A DNA stretch of 64,000 nucleotides from Rhodobacterales bacterium (GCA_003249215.1 QKJR01000097.1:62001-126000); one strand, 5' to 3'; shown: positions 17,247 to 26,612, counted from the first letter of the stretch. Program-made: numbers and translations. The notes: generated by a model from the letters alone, not told the origin.

Positions 17247-18568
17247 CCCGGATCCTTCGTCTCTGCCTCGCCACGATGGCGCTTCTGACGCTGGCGCTGC
17301 CGGCGCGCGCGATCGACATTCAGGAGGTGACCTCGCCCGGCGGGCTCAAGGCCTGGCTCGTCGAGGCGCATGACATCCCCTTCACCGCGCTGGAGATCCG
17401 TTTCCGCGGCGGCGCGAGCCTCGATGCCCCGGGCAAGCGCGGCGCGATCAACCTGATGACCGCGACGCTTGAGGAGGGCGCGGGGCAGATGGATGCCCAG
17501 GCCTTCGCCGAGGCGGGTGAGTCTCTGGCCGCGCGCTTCGGCTTCGACGTCGATGACGACACGCTCAGCATCTCGGCCCGGATGCTCAGCGAGAACCGCG
17601 ACAAGGCGGTCGATCTGCTGCACGAGGCGCTGGCCAATCCGCGCTTCGATCAGGTGGCGATCGACCGGGTGCGGGGTCAGGTGCTCTCGATCATCGCCTC
17701 GGACGCGCAGGAGCCCAACGCGATCGCCGGGCGCACCTTCCGCCAGCTCGCCTATGGCGATCACCCCTATGGCAGCTCGCTCAACGGCACCGAGGAGAGC
17801 GTCAAGGCGCTGACCCGCGAGGACATGTTCGACGCCAAGGCCCGGGTGATGGCGCGTGACCGGGTGGTGATCTCGGCGGTGGGCGACATCACCCCCGAGG
17901 AGCTCGGGCTGACGCTTGACCGGTTGCTCGGCGATCTGCCCGCAACCGGCGCCGGGATGCCGCCGCGCGCCGAGCTCGGCCTGACCGGCGGTGTGACCGT
18001 GGTCGATTACGACACGCCGCAATCGGTGGTGATCTTCGGGCAGAAGGGGCTCGCCATGGATGACCCCGATTTCTTCGCGGCCTATGTGCTCAATCAGATC
18101 CTCGGCGAGAGCGGATTTTCCTCGCGGCTGATGGCCGAGGTGCGCGAAAAGCGCGGACTGACCTATGGCATCTATACCTATCTAGTGCCCAAGGACCTCG
18201 TCGAGACCTGGCAGGGCGGCTTTGCCAGTGCCAATGAAAAGGCCGCCGAGGCGATCGAGGTGACGCGCGCCGAATGGGCGCGGATGGCCACCGGCGAGGT
18301 CACCGACAAGGAACTGACGGATGCCAAGACCTATCTGACCGGCGCCTATCCGCTGCGTTTCGACGGCAATGATTCGATCGCCAATATCCTTGTCGGAATG
18401 CAGCTCAACGGGATGCCCATCGACTATGTGAACACCCGCAATGCCAAGGTGGAGGCGGTGACCAAGGACGATGTGGCGCGGGTCGCCAAGCGGATCCTGA
18501 ATGCCGATGATCTGCGCTTCGTCGTGGTCGGACGGCCCGTGGGGCTCGAGAGCGGGACCACCAACTGA
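17243..18568 (+). CDS. M16-family peptidase-like protein, non-catalytic partner
   Basis: A 441-residue protein with a signal peptide (cleavage near ARA-IDI) and an M16 fold, but no HxxEH at the place where the partner has it; the matching region reads KRGAINLMTATLEEG. The C-terminal half keeps EVREKRGLTYGIYTYL, the Arg-Tyr substrate-binding element that completes the active site of paired M16 enzymes. The four-base overlap with the catalytic gene suggests equal synthesis. It is the expected alpha-type subunit of a periplasmic M16 pair. Confidence 0.9.
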   Translation: MTRILRLCLATMALLTLALPARAIDIQEVTSPGGLKAWLVEAHDIPFTALEIRFRGGASLDAPGKRGAINLMTATLEEGAGQMDAQAFAEAGESLAARFGFDVDDDTLSISARMLSENRDKAVDLLHEALANPRFDQVAIDRVRGQVLSIIASDAQEPNAIAGRTFRQLAYGDHPYGSSLNGTEESVKALTREDMFDAKARVMARDRVVISAVGDITPEELGLTLDRLLGDLPATGAGMPPRAELGLTGGVTVVDYDTPQSVVIFGQKGLAMDDPDFFAAYVLNQILGESGFSSRLMAEVREKRGLTYGIYTYLVPKDLVETWQGGFASANEKAAEAIEVTRAEWARMATGEVTDKELTDAKTYLTGAYPLRFDGNDSIANILVGMQLNGMPIDYVNTRNAKVEAVTKDDVARVAKRILNADDLRFVVVGRPVGLESGTTN

Positions 18569-18592
18569 TCCCGGAACCTTCGGGCGAATCTC

Positions 18593-18621
18593 TTGGGTCC
18601 GAGAACGGGGCGTGCTATCCC
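18593..18621 (+). promoter_or_regulatory. Sigma-70-like promoter for mutL
   Basis: TTGGGT (18593-18598), a 17-base spacer and TATCCC (18616-18621) lie just before the mutL ATG at 18629. The transcript would have almost no leader. Picked by eye. Confidence 0.4.
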
Positions 18622-18628
18622 TAGTGGG

Positions 18629-20509
18629 ATGAATACCCAAGCCCCCAAGATAGGTGCCGCGCGCCCCGTGATCCGGCAACTCGACGATGCCGCGGCGAAC
18701 CGTATCGCCGCGGGCGAGGTGGTCGAGCGCCCGGCCTCCGCCGTCAAGGAACTGGTCGAGAATGCACTCGATGCCGGGGCCTCGCGGGTCGAGATCGCAG
18801 TGGCCGATGGCGGCAAGACGCTGATCCGGATCACCGATGACGGCTGCGGGATGACGGCCGAGGATTTGCCCCTCGCGCTCAGCCGTCACGCGACCTCCAA
18901 GATCGACGGCTCGGACCTGCTCAACATCCACACCTTCGGCTTTCGCGGCGAGGCCCTGCCCTCGCTCGGCGCGGTCGGGCGGCTCACCATCACCTCGCGC
19001 GCCGAAGGGTTCGAGGCGGCGCAGATCACCGTCGCGGGCGGCGCCATCGGGCCGGTGAAACCCGCCGCGCTCAACCGTGGCACGGTGGTCGAACTGCGCG
19101 ATCTCTTCTACGCCACGCCCGCGCGGCTCAAGTTCCTGCGCACCGACCGGGCCGAGATGGGCGCGATTTCGGATGCGGTCAAACGCCTCGCCATGGCCGA
19201 GCCCTATGTCAGCTTCCGTCTGACCGATGCCTCGGGCGGGTCCGAGCGCGAGATCTTCCGTGCCGACGCCGAGCAGGGAGAGCTGTTTGGCGCGCTGGCC
19301 GGCCGCCTTGGCCGCATCCTCGGGCGCGAGTTCGCCGACAACGCTTTGCCCATCGACGCCGAGCGCGAGGGGATCCGGCTCACCGGCTATGCCGCCCTGC
19401 CGACCTATTCGCGCGGCGCCGCGGTCGAGCAGTTCCTGTTCGTCAACGGCCGCCCGGTGCGCGACAAGATGCTGATCGGGGCGCTGCGCGCCGCCTATAT
19501 GGATGTGCTGAGCCGTGACCGGCATCCGGCCGCGGTGCTGTTCCTGAGCTGCGATCCCGAGCGCGTGGACGTCAACGTCCACCCGGCCAAGGCCGAGGTG
19601 CGGTTCCGTGAATCCGGGATCGCGCGCGGGCTGATCGTGTCCGCTCTGCGCCATGCGCTCGCCGCCGCCGGGCATCGGGCCTCCTCGACCGTCGCGACCG
19701 CCACCCTTGGCGCGATGCAGCCCGAGCCGCTGAGCCCGCGCGTCTATCAGATGGATCGCCCGAGCCTTGGCGCGATGCGCAGCTCCTATGCCGCGCAGGC
19801 GCCCCTGATGCCGGTCGATTATCCGCCCCTCACCGAGCGCAGCTTCGACGAGGCCCCGGCGCCCTATGCCGCGCCCTTCACCCCTTCGGCGCGGGCCGAG
19901 ACCCCGCCCGAGCGCCCCGATCTTGCCGCCAGTCCGCTCGGCGCCGCCCGCGCGCAGGTGCATGAGAACTACATCATCGCCCAGACGACGCGCGGCATGG
20001 TGATCGTCGATCAGCACGCCGCGCATGAACGGCTCGTCTATGAACGGCTGAAAGCCCAGATGGCCGAAAAAGGTGTTCCGGCGCAGGCGCTGCTGATCCC
20101 GGAAATCGTGGAACTCTCGGCGGGCGACGCGGCGCGGCTGCTCGATGTCGCCGACGATCTCGCCCGCCTTGGCCTCACCATCGAGCCCTTCGGCGGCAGC
20201 GCCATCGCGGTGCGCGAAACGCCTGCGATCCTCGGCGAGATCAACGCCGCGGCGCTCCTGCGCGATGTGCTCGACGAGCTTTCCGACCTCGGCGACAGCC
20301 AGCTGGTGCAATCCAAGATCGAGGCGGTGCTGAGCCGGATGGCCTGTCACGGTTCGATCCGCTCGGGCCGGCAGATGCGCGTCGAGGAGATGAATGCGCT
20401 GCTGCGCGAGATGGAAGCGACGCCGCTTTCGGGGCAGTGCAACCACGGCCGCCCGACCTATGTCGAGCTCAAACTCTCCGATATCGAACGGCTTTTCGGG
20501 CGCACATGA
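18629..20509 (+). CDS. mutL: DNA mismatch repair protein MutL
   Basis: A 626-residue protein with the N-terminal GHKL ATPase motifs VENALDAGAS, TDDGCGM and GFRGEALPSLG, a linker at about residues 340-440, and a C-terminal dimerisation domain. The endonuclease motif DQHAAHERLVYE starts at D461, and the late motifs ACHGSIRSG and QCNHGRPTY are also present, so this is a nicking MutL, as in bacteria without MutH. I use the ATG at 18629; the longer ORF from 18593 runs into the promoter. It overlaps rmuC by four bases. Confidence 0.95.
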   Translation: MNTQAPKIGAARPVIRQLDDAAANRIAAGEVVERPASAVKELVENALDAGASRVEIAVADGGKTLIRITDDGCGMTAEDLPLALSRHATSKIDGSDLLNIHTFGFRGEALPSLGAVGRLTITSRAEGFEAAQITVAGGAIGPVKPAALNRGTVVELRDLFYATPARLKFLRTDRAEMGAISDAVKRLAMAEPYVSFRLTDASGGSEREIFRADAEQGELFGALAGRLGRILGREFADNALPIDAEREGIRLTGYAALPTYSRGAAVEQFLFVNGRPVRDKMLIGALRAAYMDVLSRDRHPAAVLFLSCDPERVDVNVHPAKAEVRFRESGIARGLIVSALRHALAAAGHRASSTVATATLGAMQPEPLSPRVYQMDRPSLGAMRSSYAAQAPLMPVDYPPLTERSFDEAPAPYAAPFTPSARAETPPERPDLAASPLGAARAQVHENYIIAQTTRGMVIVDQHAAHERLVYERLKAQMAEKGVPAQALLIPEIVELSAGDAARLLDVADDLARLGLTIEPFGGSAIAVRETPAILGEINAAALLRDVLDELSDLGDSQLVQSKIEAVLSRMACHGSIRSGRQMRVEEMNALLREMEATPLSGQCNHGRPTYVELKLSDIERLFGRT

Positions 20510-21660
20510 TCCAGATCGGCACGCATCAATTCGACCTTTCCGACCCGCTGGTGCTTGGTGCCCTCGGGGCCGGGGCACTCGTTCTTCTGCTCCTGATCCT
20601 TGTCCTGCGCGCGGCGGGACGAGCCTCACGCGCCGTCGATCCACTGGCCGGCCACATGATGAGCCTTGCGAGCCGGGTGCAGGCGCTCTCCGACGGGCAG
20701 CAACAGCTTGCGGGCGGGCTGCATCACGTCTCCGAAACCCAGGCGATGAGCCAGACGAAGGTGCTCGCCCTGATGGAGCAGCGTCTGGCCGAGGTCAGCC
20801 GCGGCATGACCGAGAGCCTGCACGGCACCGCCACCCGCACTGCGCGGAGCCTGGGCGATCTGCAGCAACGCCTCGAGGCGATCGACAAGGCACAGGCCAA
20901 TATCGAGAAGCTCTCGGGCAATGTGCTCGGCCTGCAGGACATCCTGTCGAATAAACAGACCCGCGGAGCCTTTGGCGAGATCCAGCTGCATGACATCGTG
21001 CGCAAGGCCCTGCCTGCAGACGCCTATACGATGCAGGCGACGCTCTCGAACGGGCGGCGCGCCGATTGCCTGATCCATCTGCCCAATCCGCCCGGGCCGA
21101 TCGTCGTGGACAGCAAATTCCCGCTCGAGGCCTATGAAGCGCTGCGCCGCGCCGCCAATCAATCCGAGCTGACCGAGGCGCAAAGGATGATGCGCGCGGC
21201 CGTGCGCACCCATATCCGCGCGATCTCGGACCGCTATATCCTCGAGGGGGAAACCGCCGACGGCGCGCTGATGTTCCTGCCCTCCGAGGCGGTCTATGCC
21301 GAGCTCCACGCGAACTTCCCCGAGCTTGTGCGTGAGGGCTTCGAGGCCCGCGTCTGGATCGTCTCGCCCACCACCTGCATGGCCACGCTGAACACCATGC
21401 GCGCGGTGCTCAAGGACGCGAGGATGCGCGAGCAGGCCGGTGCGATCCGGCGTGAACTTGCAGCTCTTTACGCAGATGTGGACCGCCTCGGCACCCGTGT
21501 CGGCAACCTCGACCGGCATTTCCTGCAGGCCGCAAAGGATATCGAGGAAATCAAGATTTCCGCCGACAAGGCCGGTAAACGTGCGCGCCGCCTCGACAAT
21601 TTCGATTTCGAGGAACTGGCGCCGGATGCGGCCCCGCCACAACCGCTTCCCGTCAAATAG
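20506..21660 (+). CDS. rmuC: DNA recombination protein RmuC
   Basis: A 384-residue protein with one N-terminal transmembrane segment (about residues 12-35), a long coiled-coil region, and a C-terminal RmuC domain of the PD-(D/E)XK nuclease-like class. Landmarks are NKQTRGAFGEIQL, PIVVDSKFPLEAYEAL and TTCMATLNTMRAV. In E. coli rmuC loss raises inversion between short repeats. The start ATG at 20506 overlaps the mutL stop, so repair genes are coupled. The ORF extension to 20437 lies inside mutL and is not used. Confidence 0.92.
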   Translation: MIQIGTHQFDLSDPLVLGALGAGALVLLLLILVLRAAGRASRAVDPLAGHMMSLASRVQALSDGQQQLAGGLHHVSETQAMSQTKVLALMEQRLAEVSRGMTESLHGTATRTARSLGDLQQRLEAIDKAQANIEKLSGNVLGLQDILSNKQTRGAFGEIQLHDIVRKALPADAYTMQATLSNGRRADCLIHLPNPPGPIVVDSKFPLEAYEALRRAANQSELTEAQRMMRAAVRTHIRAISDRYILEGETADGALMFLPSEAVYAELHANFPELVREGFEARVWIVSPTTCMATLNTMRAVLKDARMREQAGAIRRELAALYADVDRLGTRVGNLDRHFLQAAKDIEEIKISADKAGKRARRLDNFDFEELAPDAAPPQPLPVK

Positions 21661-21721
21661 TCCGATTGCGCTTGCGCGGGCGCGCACTTGGCATAAGACT
21701 GATCCGGCAACGGAGGAAAAA

Positions 21722-22066
21722 ATGCTGCCCATCAGCCCCGCCAAAATCGCTCATGTGATCATCCGCGCCCGCAAGTTCGACGCCGATGTGCCCGGCTCGG
21801 GTCAGGGGCGTGAATTGCGGGCCTTCATCGCCAACCTCAACGAGGATGAACAGGCCGCGCTGACCGCCGTGATGTGGATCGGGCGCGAGACCTTCGACGC
21901 CGCGGAATTCGACGAGGCCTTCGAGACGGCGCGTGCCGAGGCGACGGCGCCGACGGAGGATTACCTGCTCGGCGTGCCGATGCTCGCCGATTACCTCGAA
22001 GACGGGCTCAATGCGCTCGGCCTCAGCCTCGAAGAGGCCGAGGAAGACATCGACCGCCCGGTCTGA
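21722..22066 (+). CDS. DUF3775-type conserved protein
   Basis: A 114-residue acidic cytoplasmic protein without signal or membrane segments. It contains an Asp/Glu-rich C-terminus (LEEAEEDID) and a central NEDEQAALTAVMWIGR helix. The sequence resembles small DUF3775 proteins common in alphaproteobacteria, whose function is unknown. A strong GGAGG site at 21712-21716 precedes the ATG. It sits between rmuC and an MFS gene on the same strand, with 17 bases to the latter, so co-transcription with it is likely. Confidence 0.72.
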   Translation: MLPISPAKIAHVIIRARKFDADVPGSGQGRELRAFIANLNEDEQAALTAVMWIGRETFDAAEFDEAFETARAEATAPTEDYLLGVPMLADYLEDGLNALGLSLEEAEEDIDRPV

Positions 22067-22083
22067 CCGAGGATGCCCCGGGC

Positions 22084-23334
22084 ATGAGCGCAACACTCGG
22101 GGCGAACCGCAATTTCCGGCTGCTGTTTTCCGCCTCGGCGGTCTCGAACCTCGGCGACGGGCTTTCGACCATGGCCTTGCCGTGGCTCGCCACCCTCTTT
22201 ACCCGCGACCCGTTCCTGATCGGGTTGGCCGCGATGGCGGGGCGGTTGCCCTGGCTTCTCTTCACCCTGCCTGCGGGCGTTCTGACCGACCGCCATGACC
22301 GGCGGCAGATCATGCTGCGCGCCGATCTCATCCGCTTTGTGCTGATGCTTGGCGTGCTCGGCCTCGTGCTCTCGGCGCCCGCGCTGCCGTTGCCCGAAGG
22401 CGCCGGGACCGGGCAGATCCTGCTCTTGGCGGCGCTCTCCTTCTGTCTCGGCACGGCCGAGGTTCTGCGTGACAATGCCGCCCAAACGGTCCTGCCCGCG
22501 ATCGTCTCTCCCGAGCAGCTCGAGACCGCGAACGGCCGGATGTGGAGCGCGGAATGGACGCTCAACTATCTGATTGGCCCACCGCTCGCCGGGGTCCTGA
22601 TCGGTCTTGGCATCGCGATCCCGCTCGGCCTCGATGCCGCGAGTTTCGCCGTGGCGGCGACGCTCGTCTGGCTGATCACCCTGCCCGCGCGCCCTGCCCG
22701 CACGCCCGCGCGGTTCCGCGCGCAACTGGCCGAGGGCATCGCCTGGTTCCGCGCCCATCCGGTGATCTGGCGGCTCGCGCTGATGCTGAGCCTGTCGAAT
22801 TTCTTCTATGTGCTGACCCTGACCGGCACAGTGCTCTTCGCGCAGGAGGTGCTCGGCCTCTCGGCCAGCGGCTATGGTCTCGCGCTGAGTGCGGGGGCCG
22901 TGGGGGGCGTGGTGATGGGGCTCGTCGCGCCGCGCGTCACCGGGCGCCTCGGAATGCGCTCCACGATGCTGATCTCGATCGCGATCATGATCACGGCCTA
23001 TGCGGCCCTGGCCGCCACCCGCAGCCCGGCCGTTCTGTCGATCGCGCTCGCACTCGAATCCGGGGCGGCGATGCTGTGGAACGTGGTGACCGTCAGCTAT
23101 CGCCAGAGACTGATCCCCGACGATCTGCTGGGGCGCGTCAACTCGATCTATCGGATGTTCGGCTGGGGCTCGATGCCGCTCGGCGCCTTTGCCGCCGGCA
23201 CACTCATCGCCGCGCTGGAGGCGCCCATCGGGCGTGAAACGGCGCTGCGCCTGCCCTATGCGCTGGCCGCGTTGGCCAATCTCGGCCTCTTGGCACTGGC
23301 GCTGCGCTGGCTCCCCCGCCGTGGGGCGGACTAG
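22084..23334 (+). CDS. MFS transporter, EntS/MFS_3-like
   Basis: A 416-residue inner-membrane protein with about 12 hydrophobic helices. The start SNLGDGLSTMALPWLA and the A-like loop GVLTDRHDRRQIM between helices 2 and 3 are typical of the exporter group with enterobactin exporter EntS. It probably drives proton-coupled efflux of a small molecule. The ATG at 22084 is used; the earlier ORF start is inside the upstream gene in another frame. It converges on the response regulator across an AAATACTCC repeat element. The substrate is unknown. Confidence 0.85.
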   Translation: MSATLGANRNFRLLFSASAVSNLGDGLSTMALPWLATLFTRDPFLIGLAAMAGRLPWLLFTLPAGVLTDRHDRRQIMLRADLIRFVLMLGVLGLVLSAPALPLPEGAGTGQILLLAALSFCLGTAEVLRDNAAQTVLPAIVSPEQLETANGRMWSAEWTLNYLIGPPLAGVLIGLGIAIPLGLDAASFAVAATLVWLITLPARPARTPARFRAQLAEGIAWFRAHPVIWRLALMLSLSNFFYVLTLTGTVLFAQEVLGLSASGYGLALSAGAVGGVVMGLVAPRVTGRLGMRSTMLISIAIMITAYAALAATRSPAVLSIALALESGAAMLWNVVTVSYRQRLIPDDLLGRVNSIYRMFGWGSMPLGAFAAGTLIAALEAPIGRETALRLPYALAALANLGLLALALRWLPRRGAD

Positions 23335-23335
23335 C

Positions 23336-23397
23336 CTTTTCCTTGGCAAAATACTCCGCAGGGGTGTGGAGGCGCGGTGCCCCCACTCCGCAACCGC
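23336..23397. repeat. AAATA-core intergenic element, copy 1
   Basis: The short space between the converging MFS gene and the response regulator holds CTTGGCAAAATACTCCGC at 23342-23359, matching the left arm of the element at 50594. A GC-rich stretch with GGGG and CCCCC runs follows. A role in two-way termination is plausible but the hairpin is imperfect. Confidence 0.55.
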
Positions 23398-24084
23398 TCA
23401 CGCCACCAGACGATACCCGCCCGACTCGGTGACCAGAAGCCGCGCATTCGAGGGATCGGGCTCGATCTTCTGACGCAGGCGGTAGATATGGGTTTCGAGC
23501 GTATGCGTCGTGACCCCGGCATTATAGCCCCAGACCTCGTGCAAGAGCACATCGCGCGGCACCACGCCATCGGTCGCCCGATAGAGGAACTTGAGGATAT
23601 TGGTTTCCTTCTCGGTCAGCCGGATCTTGCGCTCCTTGGCGTCGATCAGCATCTTCATCGCCGGCTTGAACGTATACGGCCCGAGCTGAAAGACGGCATC
23701 CTCGCTCTGCTCATGGGTGCGCAGTTGCGCGCGCAGACGGGCGAGCAGCACCGGGAACTTGAACGGCTTGGTGATGTAATCGTTCGCGCCACTGTCGAGC
23801 CCGAGGATCGTATCGGCATCGGTATCATGACCGGTCAGCATCACGATCGGGCATTTCACCCCCTGCTTGCGCAGCTTCTTGCAGAGCTCGCGCCCGTCGG
23901 TATCGGGCAGACCGACATCGAGCACGACGAGATCGTAAAGCGCGGCCTTGGCCTTCTCGACCGCCTCTGCGCCCGAGCCGCCCTCGAACACGTCGAATTC
24001 CTCGGTCGCGACCAGTTGCTCGGCCAGTGCCTCGCGCAGATCGGTGTCGTCGTCGATCAGAAGGATCTTTTTCAGCCCGGCCAT
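23398..24084 (-). CDS. OmpR/PhoB-family response regulator, CenR-like
   Basis: A 228-residue two-component regulator. The receiver domain has the acidic pair in LLIDDDTD, the phospho-acceptor D56 (VVLDVGLPDTDG) and the conserved Lys in YITKPF. The C-terminal winged helix ends with VTTHTLETHIYRLRQKI. The pattern TDADTILGLDSGANDYITKP followed by EQSEDAVF resembles alphaproteobacterial CenR, a regulator of cell-envelope genes; that match is from memory. A GAGGAGG site precedes the ATG at 24084. No histidine kinase is adjacent, so the partner is encoded elsewhere. Confidence 0.88.
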   Translation of the reverse strand: MAGLKKILLIDDDTDLREALAEQLVATEEFDVFEGGSGAEAVEKAKAALYDLVVLDVGLPDTDGRELCKKLRKQGVKCPIVMLTGHDTDADTILGLDSGANDYITKPFKFPVLLARLRAQLRTHEQSEDAVFQLGPYTFKPAMKMLIDAKERKIRLTEKETNILKFLYRATDGVVPRDVLLHEVWGYNAGVTTHTLETHIYRLRQKIEPDPSNARLLVTESGGYRLVA

Positions 24085-24235
24085 CGGTGCCTCCTCGTCA
24101 GCTTGGTTCTTGCGTTCGGGGTCAAGCTGATGCCCGATCACGGCCGCGACAAGATGGGTGAAATCTTTCTCACGCACAGGTGACGAGAAGCAGGCTTATG
24201 TTTCAATTTGTTACGCCCGGCGCTATGTGAGGGGC

Positions 24236-25315
24236 ATGGAACACGGCTTCTCTCTCGGGCCCACGCCCCTCGAACGGCTCAACCGCGCGCGCGCCGATCT
24301 TCGGATCGGCCTTCCGGTCGTGCTGTCGGGTGCGGCGCTCGCCGTCGCGGTCGAGACGCTTGGCCCCGAGCGGCTCGCGGCGCTGCGCGGGCTCGGGCCG
24401 CTCACCCTCGCGCTCACCTCGTGGCGGGCCGAGACGCTCAAGGCCCGTGTCTATGACAACGATCTCGCGCGGATCGCGGTGCCCGAAGAGGCCGATCTCG
24501 GCTGGCTGCGCGCGCTCGCCGATCCGGCCGACGATCTGCGGATGCCGATGAAAGGCCCGCTCACGAGCCGGCGCGACGGCGATCCGGGGCTTGCCCGCGC
24601 GGCGATTGCACTCGCGAAATCCGCGCAGCTCCTGCCCGCGGCGCTGCTCGTGCCACTGACCGGCCCCGCGCCCGAAGGGCTGACCGCGCTCGATGCGGCC
24701 GAGGTGCTGCGCGAGATCGCGGCCGAGTCGGTGCTGGCGCCCGTCGCCGCGGCGCGCGTCCCGATGCGCGCGGCCGAAAAGGGGCGGCTGCATATCTTTC
24801 GCCCCGACGATGGCGGCGAGGAACATTACGCGGTCGAGATCGGCTCGCCGCCGCGCGACAAGCCGGTCCTCGCACGGCTGCATTCGGCCTGTTTCACCGG
24901 CGACGTTCTGGGCAGCCTGAAATGCGATTGCGGCCCACAGCTCGATGCCGCGCTGACCCAGATGGGCCACGAGGGCGCGGGCGTTCTGCTCTATCTCAAT
25001 CAGGAGGGGCGCGGGATCGGGCTCGCCAACAAGATGCGCGCCTATTCGCTGCAGGATCAGGGGTTTGACACGGTCGAGGCCAATCACCGGCTCGGCTTCG
25101 AGGATGACGAGCGCGATTTCCGGATCGGCGCGGCGCTCCTGAAGAAACTCGGCTTCCGCTCGGTGCGGCTCCTGACCAACAACCCGGCCAAGGTGCGGAT
25201 GCTCGAGGCGAACGGGATCGCGGTGGCCGAACGGGTGCCGCTCAAGGCGGGCTTGAGCCGTCACAACGCCGCCTATCTCGCGACCAAGGCGGCGAAATCG
25301 GGGCATATCCTGTGA
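24236..25315 (+). CDS. ribA: GTP cyclohydrolase II with an N-terminal extension
   Basis: A 359-residue enzyme opening GTP to the riboflavin precursor. The C-terminal half carries the zinc cysteines C219, C230 and C232 ([17 protein letters not shown]), the catalytic [12 protein letters not shown] and the LLTNNPAKV motif. The first roughly 150 residues look like a worn DHBP-synthase (RibB) fold without its catalytic motifs. The ATG at 24236 is favoured; a TATGTG box ends only seven bases upstream, so the mRNA could be leaderless. GTGA overlap couples it to the next gene. Confidence 0.9.
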   Translation: MEHGFSLGPTPLERLNRARADLRIGLPVVLSGAALAVAVETLGPERLAALRGLGPLTLALTSWRAETLKARVYDNDLARIAVPEEADLGWLRALADPADDLRMPMKGPLTSRRDGDPGLARAAIALAKSAQLLPAALLVPLTGPAPEGLTALDAAEVLREIAAESVLAPVAAARVPMRAAEKGRLHIFRPDDGGEEHYAVEIGSPPRDKPVLARLHSACFTGDVLGSLKCDCGPQLDAALTQMGHEGAGVLLYLNQEGRGIGLANKMRAYSLQDQGFDTVEANHRLGFEDDERDFRIGAALLKKLGFRSVRLLTNNPAKVRMLEANGIAVAERVPLKAGLSRHNAAYLATKAAKSGHIL

Positions 25316-25890
25316 GCCGCGATCAGATGCGCCTGACGCCCGGGGGGCTGATCTGGCGTGGGCGCCGCTATCCGGTCGAGATCGGGCGCGGGGGCTTATC
25401 GACGACCAAACGCGAAGGCGACGGCGCCACCCCGACCGGCACATTGCGCATCCTCGGCATGCTCTGGCGCGCCGACCGCCTGCCCCGCCCGGCGCCTTGG
25501 GCGCGGCCGATCGGCCCGGCCGATCTGTGGTGCGACGCCTCGGGCCACCCCGCCTATAATCAGCCGGTCCGCGCCCCTTTCGGCGCCAGCCACGAGCGCC
25601 TCGCGCGTCCCGATCCGCTCTATGATATCGTGCTGATCACCGACTGGAACTATCCCCGCGCCCTGCCGGGCAGGGGCTCGGCGATCTTCCTGCATCAGCG
25701 CCGCCGCGCGGGCTTCCCCACCGCGGGTTGTATCGCCTTCCGCCGCCGCGACCTGATAGAGATCGCCCGCCAACTGCGCCCGGGGACAGAGTTGATCATC
25801 CCCGACCTCGCCTCTCATCATCTGTGCAGAAATATCCCGGGGCCCGGGGCGGAGCCCCGGATGAGCGGCCAACGTCACGACAAGGCTTGA
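25312..25890 (+). CDS. L,D-transpeptidase (YkuD-like)
   Basis: A 192-residue protein with the YkuD catalytic region: H128 in [10 protein letters not shown] and C140 in [15 protein letters not shown]-transpeptidases cross-link peptidoglycan or attach lipoproteins to it. No signal peptide is visible at the GTG start, which overlaps the ribA stop, so it may lie in the cytoplasm or the true start may differ. The last 20 or so residues are encoded by an AAATATCCC repeat element, so the natural end is probably near residue 172. The family is short and lacks other domains here. Confidence 0.82.
   Translation: MSRDQMRLTPGGLIWRGRRYPVEIGRGGLSTTKREGDGATPTGTLRILGMLWRADRLPRPAPWARPIGPADLWCDASGHPAYNQPVRAPFGASHERLARPDPLYDIVLITDWNYPRALPGRGSAIFLHQRRRAGFPTAGCIAFRRRDLIEIARQLRPGTELIIPDLASHHLCRNIPGPGAEPRMSGQRHDKA
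25821..25860 (+). repeat. AAATA-core element with hairpin, copy 2
   Basis: TCTGTGCAGAAATATCCCGG at 25821-25840 is followed by a perfect 7-bp hairpin (CCGGGGC 25844-25850, loop GGA, GCCCCGG 25854-25860). It overlaps the end of the transpeptidase ORF. Confidence 0.8.
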
Positions 25891-25893
25891 GGC

Positions 25894-26553
25894 TTAGCGC
25901 GCCGAATAGTCCCGCGCCCCGAAAATCGCCGAACCCACGCGAACGTGGCTCGCCCCGGCCGCAATCGCCGCCTCGAAATCCGAACTCATCCCCATCGAGA
26001 GCCCCGCAAGCCCGTTACGCGCCGCCATTTCGGCCAGCATCGCGAAATGCGGCGCCGGGTCGAGGGATTCGGGCGGGATGCACATCAGCCCGACGACCGG
26101 CAGATCCATCCCGCGCACCTCTTTGACGAACGAATCGAGCGCCTCGGGCAGGATGCCTGCCTTCTGCGGCTCGGCGCCGGTATTGACCTGAATGAAGAGA
26201 TCGGGGCTTGCCCCGCGCGCCTGCGCCAGATTGGCCAGTTTCACCGCCAGCGACGGCCGGTCGAGCGTATGGATCGCCTCGAAGAGCTCGACGGCGAGCT
26301 TGGCCTTGTTGGTCTGCAAGGGGCCGATCATGTGAACCACGGCGCCGGGAAAGCGCGCGCGCCAGGCCGGCCATTTTCCAGCGGCCTCCTGCACGTAATT
26401 CTCGCCGAAAAGCCGATGTCCCTCGGCCAGAACCGCCTCGACGCGCTCGGCCGGCTGCACCTTGGACACGGCGATCAACTGCACCGAGCCCGGCGCACGC
26501 CCCGCGGCCGCCTCGGCCGCCGCAATCCGACCCTTGATGGCGCTCAAGCCCAT
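25894..26553 (-). CDS. yggS: YggS/PROSC-family pyridoxal phosphate homeostasis protein
   Basis: A 219-residue single-domain fold III PLP protein. The PLP lysine is K31 in AVSKVQP, and the FGENYVQEA, HMIGPLQTNK and LSMGMSSDFEAAI motifs are the family hallmarks. It buffers PLP and alters amino-acid balance rather than catalysing a defined reaction. The GGAGG near the ATG at 26553 supports the start. It lies downstream of the porin gene on the same strand but beyond a strong terminator, so it probably has its own promoter or low read-through. Confidence 0.93.
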   Translation of the reverse strand: MGLSAIKGRIAAAEAAAGRAPGSVQLIAVSKVQPAERVEAVLAEGHRLFGENYVQEAAGKWPAWRARFPGAVVHMIGPLQTNKAKLAVELFEAIHTLDRPSLAVKLANLAQARGASPDLFIQVNTGAEPQKAGILPEALDSFVKEVRGMDLPVVGLMCIPPESLDPAPHFAMLAEMAARNGLAGLSMGMSSDFEAAIAAGASHVRVGSAIFGARDYSAR

Positions 26554-26612
26554 GTCCGTCCTCCGTATCCCGTCCGATCGCGGCGCAGGGAATCACGGAC
26601 CGGCCAAAAAGA

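Noticed and set aside
18182-20644. 820-codon open frame on the minus strand
   Set aside because: It is the antisense shadow of mutL and of the end of the second M16 gene, both clear on the plus strand.
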